Origin: CAYREV01 sp964423345
Lineage (GTDB): Bacteria > Bacteroidota > Rhodothermia > Balneolales > Balneolaceae
Direction: 5' to 3'
NCBI GenBank assembly: GCA_964423345.1
Contig: CAYREV010000075.1
Span: 1 to 5,350, forward strand
DNA length: 5,350 nt
The position numbers and the translations under genes are program-made. The notes under the pieces are model-generated. The model did no database searches. It was not told the DNA's origin and saw only the letters and a program-made list of their open reading frames with translations. How positions within the stretch are numbered: the first letter of the stretch is position 1; each line of letters opens with the position of its first letter. Below are positions 1 through 5,350 of this stretch, in pieces.

Positions 1-1720
1 CTGTGCTCAAAGGGCTGAGCGCCACGGCGGCCGCCACCGGTCTCGCCGGCTGTGGAAGCGGCGGCGGTGGCGACGGCGGAAGCGGTGGCGGGAGCAGTGG
101 CGGAAGCGGCGGCGGGAGCGGTGGCGGAAGCGGCGGCGGAAGCGGTGACCTCGGCGAGCGGGTCCCAACGATGAACCTGCTGTGGATTTCCGGCGTGCCC
201 GGTTATTCCGACGTCATCCAGGGGACGATACCGATCATCGAGGAGAACCTGAATGCGCTGGGGGTGGAGATGGAGACCCAGCCTGGCGACGTGGCGAACG
301 TCATCAACGCGACCATCGAAGACCAGCGCGTGGCGGAGTTCACGTACTGGTTCCACACGCTCCGGCCCGAGCGGCTCGATCCGGAACTGATGGTCCGACG
401 GTACGCCATCGACTGGGCCGGCGGCAACGGGAACTCCAACCCACCGAACTACACCAGTTGTGACTACAGCTACCGCGCGTTCAACCAGTCGACGTTCACC
501 GACCCCGAGAAGCGCAAGGCCGAGATCATGCGGGCCTACACCATCATGCACGAGGACCGGGCGGTCATGCCGACGCTCCCGGCCAGCGTGTTCGCCGTCG
601 CCCGGGACGACCTCATCGAGATAAACCAGATGGGCCAGGGCGGGCTCGACACGACGAACGCCATGCCGTACATCTACTCGAGCGCCAAGGGGAGCCTCGA
701 CGAGATCCGTGCCTCCGCGCCCGCCCAGATGGTTGAGACGACGAACTTCCCCATCCTCAGCCACGGGCAGACGCTCGCCGTCTGGGGCCACCTGCTCCAC
801 ACGACGATCAACGAGTACAACCACGAGTACGAGCTGGTGAACGGCCTGGCGAAGAACATCGAGTTCGAGGACCAGACCACCGTCAACGTCGAACTGGTCG
901 ACGGCGCCGTCTTCCACAACGGCGATCCGATCACCTCCGAACACGTGAAGTTCACCTTCGACTACTTCGACAGCACTCCCGGCGCGTTCCCGACGGCGCT
1001 CGACCTCCCGCTGGAGTCCATCGAGGAGATCGACGAGACGACCACGCAGTTCAACCTCGAGAAGCCCCAGGGGCCGATGGTCACGCGGGAGTTCCCGCTG
1101 TGGGGAATCATGCACAAGCCCACCTGGGAGGCCGGCATGGACGACCCCGAGAGCTTCGCCCCCGACCCGAACTCCTTCGTCGGGTCCGGACCGTTCGAGC
1201 TCGACGCGTTCCAGCAGGGCGAGTTCATGCGGCTCACGCCGTTCGAGGACCACCCGGTCCACGACGCACAATCGCCGGTCGTCTTCCAGCTGTACCGGAG
1301 CCAGCAGACAGCGACGCAGGCGTTCCAGGAGGGCGAGCTCAACATCATCACCGGCGTCTCGCCGTCCCTGTTCGACCGGCTCATGAACAACATGGACACG
1401 GCGGTCAACGGGACCCGCGACGGCTACGCACCGTACATGATCTACCCGGACCACTCCCACCCGCCGATGCAGTTCCGTGACTTCCGGGCGGCGGTCACCG
1501 GGTCGCTCGACCGCCAGCGCATGAACGAGGTGGCCTTCTACAACGCCGGCTTCCCGATCATGCACTCCACCGCGCTCCCGGAGTCCCACCCGTTCGTCGA
1601 CGTCTCCGACCTGGAGCCAGTGGCGGACTCCCCGGCGGGTAACGTCGAGGCGATGCGGGGGCTCCTCAGCGACGCCGGCTGGGGCTGGGACGACCAGGAC
1701 CGGCTCCACTTCCCGCCGGA
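1..1720 (+). CDS. Family 5 ABC transporter substrate-binding lipoprotein, both ends missing, with permuted segment order
   Basis: Extracytoplasmic binding protein of the SBP_bac_5 (DppA/OppA-type) family, which delivers peptides or similar solutes to an ABC importer. Numbering starts at the GTG at nt 3, but the frame is open to the window edge. Residues 2-17 look like the hydrophobic end of a signal peptide closing in a lipobox, LAGC (Cys17, nt 51-53). A twin-arginine motif probably lies just outside the window. Residues 18-48 are a Gly/Ser linker. Residues 57-210 resemble the C-terminal third of DppA (NYTSCDYSYRAF, then KRKAEIMRAYTIMHEDRAVM). Residues 245-572 resemble the normal N-terminal two thirds: GLAKNIEF, FHNGDPITSEHVKFTFDYF (304-322), VGSGPFELDAF (393-403), FRDFRAAVTGSLDRQRM (491-507) and NVEAMRGLLSDAGW (547-560). 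So the usual order is swapped. The frame enters the assembly gap at residue 573. Family assignment is firm. The substrate cannot be told. Confidence 0.93.
75..146 (+). repeat. Six tandem 12-bp units encoding a Gly-Gly-Gly-Ser type linker
   Basis: Six consecutive 12-bp units with consensus GGCGGAAGCGGT lie in frame inside the binding-protein gene and encode residues 25-48. Units 1 and 6 match the consensus exactly, and the others differ by one or two bases. Units alternate in a pattern that also reads as three copies of a 24-bp repeat, the last two differing by a single base. The protein segment is a flexible tether between the lipidated Cys17 and the folded domain. Gly/Ser/Asp-rich tethers are common in haloarchaeal lipoproteins. 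The near-identity at DNA level suggests expansion by slippage, so copy number may vary between strains. Confidence 0.9.
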
Positions 1721-1820
1721 NNNNNNNNNNNNNNNNNNNNNNNNNNNNNNNNNNNNNNNNNNNNNNNNNNNNNNNNNNNNNNNNNNNNNNNNNNNNNNNN
1801 NNNNNNNNNNNNNNNNNNNN
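1721..1820. other. Assembly gap (100 N)
   Basis: Exactly 100 undetermined bases, the conventional placeholder for a scaffold join, so the real distance is unknown. The gap removes the end of the binding-protein gene and whatever lies upstream of the next gene. The reading frame before it and the frame of the gene after it agree only because the placeholder length happens to keep them in phase. It also leaves open whether the two sides are truly adjacent and in the stated relative orientation. Confidence 0.98.
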
Positions 1821-1840
1821 CCACCGTTGCGGTCGCGGGA

Positions 1841-1850
1841 TAGAGCTATA
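1841..1850 (+). promoter_or_regulatory. Possible TATA box for the lyase-like gene
   Basis: TAGAGCTATA is the only AT-rich stretch between the gap and the start codon at 1875. Its end is about 25 nt from that ATG, the spacing expected if transcription begins at or next to the start codon, as in many leaderless haloarchaeal mRNAs. The purine-rich GGGATAGAG at its left side could serve as a BRE. The match to a haloarchaeal TATA box is only partial, and the true upstream sequence is hidden by the gap. Confidence 0.3.
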
Positions 1851-1854
1851 CCCG

Positions 1855-1871
1855 CGGAGCCGGAGGCTCCG
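1855..1871 (+). promoter_or_regulatory. Perfect 7-bp hairpin containing the ribosome binding site, 3 nt before the start codon
   Basis: CGGAGCC (1855-1861) and GGCTCCG (1865-1871) are perfect inverted repeats around a 3-base GGA loop. The candidate Shine-Dalgarno GGAGG (1862-1866) is formed by the loop plus the first two bases of the right arm and lies 8 nt before the ATG at 1875, so folding would partly hide it. As DNA, the same palindrome lies between the possible TATA box and the start and could be an operator. If the transcript is leaderless, the RNA hairpin would not exist. The structure is seen directly; the role is inferred. Confidence 0.4.
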
Positions 1872-1874
1872 TTC

Positions 1875-2792
1875 ATGCGCTATGGTGCTCGACTCCGGGA
1901 CCTGCTCGACGGTCCCGACCCGCTGGTGACCGTTGCCGTTCACGACCCGCTGACCGCCCGCGTCGTCGCGCGGACCGGCGAACTCGACGCGCTCGTCCTC
2001 TCGGGTTCGGGAGCGTCGCTCTCGCGGGCCGGGCTCCCCGACATGGGGCTGCTGACGATGTCGGAGGTGGTCTCACACGCGGGGAACGTCCAGGAACGGG
2101 TCGACCTGCCGCTCGTCGTCGACGCTGACGACGGCTACGGTGGCCCCGGGAGCGTCGTCCGGACCGTCCGTGAGTTCGCGCGGGCGGGGGTCGGCGGCAT
2201 CCTGCTCGAGGACCAGGCGCGACCGAAGCGTCACGGCTATGACGCCGACAAGCGCGTGATCCCGCACGAGCAGGCCGTCGGACGGCTCCGGGTGGCGCTC
2301 GAGGCTCGCGACGAGCGCGACCCGTCGCTCGTCGTGATCGGCCGGACGGACGCCCGTGCGGCGGAGAACGGGTCGCTCGACGAGGCCATCGCGCGGGCGA
2401 ACGCCTTCGGAGACGCCGGTGCCGACCTCGTCTACGTGCAGGGCCCGCAGTCGATGGACGAGGTCCGTCGGGTCGCCGAGGCGGTCGAGTATCCACAGAT
2501 GTACGAGGGGGCGGGGACCTCCCCCCGACTCGGGATCGAGGAAGCCGCCGAGTTCGGGTTCGACCTCCTCCACTACGCCCGGGGAGTCACGTACGCGACC
2601 GTGCTGGCCGTCGAGTCGTACGTCGAGGACCTCGCCGCGGAGGGGACGCCGGCGTTCGAGGAGCTGGAGACGACCTTCCGGGACTCGTACGGGGACCTCC
2701 AGGTACTCGCCGGCCGGGAGGAGTTCAGGGGTATAGAACGGGCGGTCGAGCGGGAGGCCGGCGGGGTCGGGGACCCGCCGGGCGAGGAGTAA
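1875..2792 (+). CDS. Isocitrate lyase/PEP mutase superfamily protein without the catalytic Cys
   Basis: A 305-residue protein, close to the length of 2-methylisocitrate lyase (PrpB, about 295), of the alpha/beta-barrel ICL/PEP mutase superfamily. These enzymes make or break C-C or P-C bonds next to an oxo-acid using Mg2+. Family marks in order: LSGSG (42-46), GLPDMG (53-58, Asp56 metal region), VVDADDGYGG (81-90, metal-binding Asp83 and Asp85), LLEDQ (110-114, Glu112), KRHGY (118-122), GRTDARA (156-162) and a YVQGP turn (187-191). In PrpB-type lyases the flexible loop reads KRCGH with catalytic Cys; here Cys is His120 and His is Tyr122. The Glu of the later 'EA' turn is Gln189. Isocitrate or methylisocitrate lyase activity is therefore doubtful. 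An oxaloacetate decarboxylase, phosphonomutase-like or other oxo-acid activity is possible, and no specific substrate can be named. The ATG at 1875 fits the family N-terminus and has a GGAGG 8 nt upstream. The gene converges on the permease gene. Confidence 0.9.
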   Translation: MRYGARLRDLLDGPDPLVTVAVHDPLTARVVARTGELDALVLSGSGASLSRAGLPDMGLLTMSEVVSHAGNVQERVDLPLVVDADDGYGGPGSVVRTVREFARAGVGGILLEDQARPKRHGYDADKRVIPHEQAVGRLRVALEARDERDPSLVVIGRTDARAAENGSLDEAIARANAFGDAGADLVYVQGPQSMDEVRRVAEAVEYPQMYEGAGTSPRLGIEEAAEFGFDLLHYARGVTYATVLAVESYVEDLAAEGTPAFEELETTFRDSYGDLQVLAGREEFRGIERAVEREAGGVGDPPGEE

Positions 2793-2796
2793 CCGA

Positions 2797-3777
2797 CTAG
2801 TCGTCGCCCAGCGACACCCGCGGGTCGATGACGCCGTAGAGGATGTCGACGCTGAAGTTGGCGAGTATCACGAACGTCGCCACGAGGAAGAAGACGAACT
2901 GGACCACCGGGATGTCACGGAATATGACCGCCTGTACCAGCGTGTAGCCGATCCCCGGCCAGTTGAACACGGTCTCGATGAGCACGAGACCGCCGATGGC
3001 CCGGGTCATCGAGACCGGATAGAGGGTGATGACGGGGAGGCTCGAGTGTCTGATTGTGTGCCGGAGCTGTCGGACCTTCGACAGCCCGGTCATCCGGTGG
3101 TAGAAGCTGAAGTCCTGTCCCATCGTCTCGACGACACTCGTCCGCATCGTCAGCGTCGGGAGGAAGAGGTACCGACAGACGACCGCGGTGAACGGGAGCA
3201 CGTAGTGCATCGCGAACGACTCCGAGAGGTAGGCCTGCCACCAGGTGTCGAACGACTGGCCGATGCCGGTCATCCCGGAGGTCGGGAAGAGGTTCAGCCA
3301 TCCCGCGAAGACGATGATGAGTATGATGGCAACGAAGAACGAGGGGAACGATCCGGCGAAGATGATCGGGATGAGACCGTACTTCTCGAACCATGATCCA
3401 CGCTTGGTCCCCATCACGGAGCCGATGAGCGAGCCGACGATGTAGGAGAAGCTGATCGCGGGCGCGATGAGGATGAACGAGTTGAAGATGCGCATGTGGA
3501 CGTACTCCCAGACCGGCTGGCGGTACTGGAGCGAGATGCCCGCGTCCGCGTTGAGCATGTTCCAGAGGTAGCGCCCGTACTGGACGTACAGCGGGTCGTT
3601 GACCCCCCACTTCTCCTCCAGCCGCGCGATGGTCTCCGGGCCGGCCCCCTGGAACGTCATGATGTCGAGGAAGCTCCCCGGCAGTAGCCGGAAGAAGAAG
3701 AAGAGGAACGTGATGACGACCCAGAGCATGAACACCGTCTGGAGCACCCGCATCGCGAGGTAGCGCTGGCGGCTCAT
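2797..3777 (-). CDS. DppB-type ABC transporter permease
   Basis: Inner subunit of a peptide/nickel/oligopeptide-class ABC importer, 326 residues, normal for DppB/OppB. Membrane segments fall at about 10-30, 100-123, 134-160, 187-209, 246-270 and 289-312, giving the six expected. The N-terminal RLLPG (30-34) matches the family's LPGD-type motif, and the extracellular stretch 45-95 contains the usual GVNDPLYVQYGRYLW. The cytoplasmic EAA loop spans about 212-245 with the conserved Gly231. ETVFNWPGIG (268-277) and C-terminal DPR (318-320) are strong DppB marks. The start is well fixed: an in-frame TGA lies two codons before the ATG, and a perfect SD precedes it. It is the last gene of the minus-strand cluster, 70 nt after the DppF-type gene. 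The loop segment 222-231 departs from the usual AxAKG pattern. Substrate is unknown; assignment to the B rather than C subunit is confident. Confidence 0.94.
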   Translation of the reverse strand: MSRQRYLAMRVLQTVFMLWVVITFLFFFFRLLPGSFLDIMTFQGAGPETIARLEEKWGVNDPLYVQYGRYLWNMLNADAGISLQYRQPVWEYVHMRIFNSFILIAPAISFSYIVGSLIGSVMGTKRGSWFEKYGLIPIIFAGSFPSFFVAIILIIVFAGWLNLFPTSGMTGIGQSFDTWWQAYLSESFAMHYVLPFTAVVCRYLFLPTLTMRTSVVETMGQDFSFYHRMTGLSKVRQLRHTIRHSSLPVITLYPVSMTRAIGGLVLIETVFNWPGIGYTLVQAVIFRDIPVVQFVFFLVATFVILANFSVDILYGVIDPRVSLGDD

Positions 3778-3783
3778 CGCCGG

Positions 3784-3791
3784 TCACCTCC
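3784..3791 (-). promoter_or_regulatory. Perfect Shine-Dalgarno sequence of the permease gene
   Basis: On the minus strand the sequence reads GGAGGTGA, a full complement to the archaeal 16S rRNA 3' end, with 6 nt between it and the ATG at 3777. Its TGA is also an in-frame stop for the permease frame, so no earlier start is possible. The strength of the site suggests that this gene is translated by independent ribosome entry within a polycistronic mRNA. Confidence 0.85.
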
Positions 3792-3847
3792 GGCGGTCGT
3801 GGTTGTCGGGTCGGTTCGTCGTCTGCTGGTTCGATTGCTGCTCATGG

Positions 3848-4915
3848 TCACTCGGGTGTCCGGGCCGGGTAGTGGTCCTCCGCGACGTGCGGGTCGAGTT
3901 CGTCCGTCCCCTCGTAGGCCTCGAGGTACTCGTCGTGATCGTAGTAGAGGTGACACGAGACCCGGCAACTGTCGACCTCGACGCTCGCTGGCGTCCGGTC
4001 ACAGACCTCCATTCGCTCGGGACACCGGTCGCGGAACCGACAGCCGACCCCCAGGTCGATCGGATCCCGTGGCGACCCCTCCATCCTCGTCCTGACGCGG
4101 TTGTGGTGGGGGTCGGGAATGGGGATGGCGTTGATGAGCGCCTGTGCGTAGGGGTGTTTCGGGTCGTCGAGGAGATCCATCGTCGGACCGGTCTCGACCA
4201 CCCGGCCGAGGTACATCACGTTGACCTCCTGGCAGATGTACGAGACCGTCGAGAGGTCGTGGGAGATGTACAGCATCGAGACCCCGAGTTCGTCGATGAG
4301 GTCCGACAGCAGGTTCAGCACGGCGGCCTGCGTCGACACGTCGAGCATCGACACCGGCTCGTCGGCCAGGATCACCTCCGGTTCGACGATCAGGGCCCGG
4401 GCTATGGAGACGCGCTGTTTCTCGCCGCCGCTCAGCTGATCGGGGACCCGGTCGATGTACTTCCCGACCGGTTGGAGCTGGACCTGTTCGAGAACGCGCT
4501 CGATCCGCCCCTCCCGGTCGTCCATCCCATGGATTCTGAGTGGCTCGGCGAGCGTCTCCCGGACGGTGTACTTCGGGTCCAGTGAGTTGAACGGGTCCTG
4601 GAAGATGATCCGGACGTTGCTCCGGAACTCCTTCCACTCTTTCCGTCCGAACTCGGCGGTGTCGCGTCCCCTGAAGAGGAGTTCGCCCTCGGTGGGTTCG
4701 TACAGCCCCATGAGGGTCATCAGGAGCGTGGTCTTGCCACAGCCCGACTCGCCGATGACGCCCTTCGACTCGTTCTCGTGTAGCGTCAGCGAGACGTTGT
4801 CGACCGCCTGGATGTCGTTCGATCGGCGCCGCAGGACGGTGTCTACCAGGCTGGTGCTCTGACTGAAGTACTTCTTCAGGTTCCGTATTTCCAGTGGTGG
4901 GGGGGTTGATGACAT
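3848..4915 (-). CDS. DppF/OppF-type ABC transporter ATPase with C-terminal Cys cluster
   Basis: Nucleotide-binding subunit that pairs with the DppD-type ATPase to power import, on the cytoplasmic face of the permease pair. Length 355 residues. Walker A GESGCGKTT (55-63), Q-loop Gln106 in IIFQDP, signature LSGGEKQR (161-168), Walker B VILADEP with Glu186, D-loop SMLD (189-192, usually SALD) and switch His219 in ISHD are all intact, so it should be active. The oligopeptide-family C-terminal extension is present: HPYAQAL (254-260), then GCRFRDRCP with Cys292, Cys298 and Cys305, and a final Cys321 (with an extra Cys317). In this family these cysteines are known or proposed to bind a 4Fe-4S cluster. 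The acidic tail from about 325 is typical of halophiles. Start ATG at 4915 has a GAGGTGA 7 nt upstream. Only 7 nt separate it from the DppD-type gene, indicating co-transcription. DppF rather than DppD follows from gene order and the CxxxxxC tail, so the D/F label is less certain than the family. Confidence 0.94.
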   Translation of the reverse strand: MSSTPPPLEIRNLKKYFSQSTSLVDTVLRRRSNDIQAVDNVSLTLHENESKGVIGESGCGKTTLLMTLMGLYEPTEGELLFRGRDTAEFGRKEWKEFRSNVRIIFQDPFNSLDPKYTVRETLAEPLRIHGMDDREGRIERVLEQVQLQPVGKYIDRVPDQLSGGEKQRVSIARALIVEPEVILADEPVSMLDVSTQAAVLNLLSDLIDELGVSMLYISHDLSTVSYICQEVNVMYLGRVVETGPTMDLLDDPKHPYAQALINAIPIPDPHHNRVRTRMEGSPRDPIDLGVGCRFRDRCPERMEVCDRTPASVEVDSCRVSCHLYYDHDEYLEAYEGTDELDPHVAEDHYPARTPE

Positions 4916-4922
4916 AGGATGA

Positions 4923-4929
4923 TCACCTC
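4923..4929 (-). promoter_or_regulatory. Shine-Dalgarno of the DppF-type gene, overlapping the upstream stop codon
   Basis: The minus strand reads GAGGTGA, then 7 nt, then the ATG at 4915. The final TGA of this site is the stop codon of the DppD-type gene, so terminating ribosomes sit exactly on the next gene's binding site. This supports translational coupling of the two ATPase subunits, which are needed in equal amounts. Confidence 0.8.
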
Positions 4930-5350
4930 ACGGTCGACTGCTGTTCGGAGCGGTACTGTGCCAGAACCTCGTCCTTCCGGATGCAGGCCGCGACGTGGCC
5001 CTCGGACTCTCCCTCGACCTGTTCGAGGGGTGGGGCCGCACGGTGACAGTCGTCGACCGCCCACGGGCACCGGTCGGCGAACGTGCAGTAGTCGACCTCG
5101 CCCACGTTCTGTGGCGGGTTCCCCTCGATGATCTCGAGGTCGCGGTCCGGGTAGCGGACGTCCGGGAACGCCTCCTGGAGGAGTATCGAGTACGGGTGCC
5201 GCGGCGAATCGAAGACGTCGACGACCGTCCCGACCTCGGCCGCCTGGCCGGCGTGCATGATCGCCATCTTGTCACAGGATTCGAACACGAGGCTGATGTC
5301 GTGGGTGATTATCAGCATGCTCGTCTGAAGTTCCTGCTGGATCCGGTCCA
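4923..5350 (-). CDS. DppD/OppD-type ABC transporter ATPase, C-terminal part
   Basis: The frame is open to the right edge of the window, so only the last 141 residues are visible and the Walker A, signature and Walker B motifs lie outside. An internal Met at 5318 is not the start, because the preceding residues (LQTS before MLIITHD) match the family at the strand leading into the switch region. Visible marks are the H-loop His in IITHD, the IMHAG turn following it, HPYSILL of the oligopeptide ATPase C-terminal extension, and the cysteine set in YCTFADRCP with spacing C-x5-C-x6-C-x20-C, the probable iron-sulfur ligands. It is the first visible gene of the minus-strand cluster and is coupled to the next ATPase by the SD/stop overlap. 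A DppC-type permease would be expected nearby and is not in the window. The gene order suggests the D-type subunit, but that label is inferred. Confidence 0.9.
   Translation of the reverse strand, partial: DRIQQELQTSMLIITHDISLVFESCDKMAIMHAGQAAEVGTVVDVFDSPRHPYSILLQEAFPDVRYPDRDLEIIEGNPPQNVGEVDYCTFADRCPWAVDDCHRAAPPLEQVEGESEGHVAACIRKDEVLAQYRSEQQSTVR

Noticed and set aside
962..1408. Long open frames on the strand opposite to, or out of frame with, the binding-protein gene (also 182-463, 674-955, 1100-1480)
   Set aside because: They overlap a clear SBP_bac_5 coding sequence, and their translations are low-complexity with no family resemblance. GC-rich coding DNA commonly leaves such frames open.
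1873..2573. Minus-strand frames across the lyase-like gene
   Set aside because: Arg/Pro-rich translations without motifs, antisense to a gene with intact family motifs.
2764..2776. GGGTC-GGG-GACCC hairpin near the end of the lyase-like gene as a terminator
   Set aside because: Only 5 bp, inside the coding sequence, and no T-tract follows. Archaeal termination depends on T-rich sequence rather than on GC hairpins.
2794..2803. 10-bp palindrome CGACTAGTCG as an attachment or protein-binding site
   Set aside because: It is made largely of the permease stop codon and its last codons, is short, and has no second copy or flanking repeat that I can see.
3803..4585. 260-residue plus-strand frame inside the F-type ATPase gene
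   Set aside because: It mirrors the codon structure of the ATPase on the other strand and shows no recognisable domain.
4899..4905. Seven-G run near the start of the F-type ATPase gene as a phase-variable tract
   Set aside because: It encodes the proline run after the start Met and the frame is intact. Seven bases is short for phase variation, and no supporting pattern is present.
1..5350. CRISPR array, tRNA, rRNA, insertion sequence or phage genes
   Set aside because: No spaced direct repeats, no tRNA-like cloverleaf or rRNA sequence, and no transposase or integrase motifs seen on either strand.

Overview
The window looks like a piece of a haloarchaeal genome. GC content is high, the predicted proteins are rich in Asp and Glu, and the extracytoplasmic binding protein has a lipobox followed by a Gly/Ser linker. 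Internal operon genes are preceded by strong Shine-Dalgarno sequences (GGAGGTGA type). A run of exactly 100 N (1721-1820) is a scaffold gap of unknown true size. Every conclusion about continuity across it is provisional, and a long open frame running through it is an artefact that joins two unrelated genes.

Layout. 1-1720, plus strand: a family 5 (oligopeptide/dipeptide-type) ABC substrate-binding lipoprotein, cut at its N-terminus by the window edge and at its C-terminus by the gap. 1875-2792, plus strand: a complete gene of the isocitrate lyase/PEP mutase superfamily that lacks the usual catalytic cysteine. It ends 4 nt from the end of the convergent minus-strand cluster. 5350-2797, minus strand, read right to left: a DppD/OppD-type ATPase (C-terminal part only), a complete DppF/OppF-type ATPase, and a complete DppB-type permease. 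The three are tightly spaced and SD-coupled, so they are probably one transcript. No DppC-type permease is in view.

How the parts fit. The minus-strand genes would supply the two nucleotide-binding subunits and one of the two membrane subunits of a peptide/nickel/oligopeptide-class importer. The binding protein on the plus strand belongs to the right family to feed such an importer, but it has the opposite orientation and is separated by the gap and by the lyase-like gene, so the pairing is not proven.

The most unusual feature is the binding protein. The part that resembles the C-terminal third of DppA-type proteins comes first, directly after the signal peptide and linker. The part that resembles the normal N-terminal two thirds comes second and runs into the gap close to where the first part would usually follow. 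This is the pattern of a circular permutation, or alternatively of a duplicated C-terminal segment. The second point of interest is the lyase-like enzyme, which has His and Tyr in place of the catalytic Cys and His of the family motif, and Gln at a position that is normally Glu.
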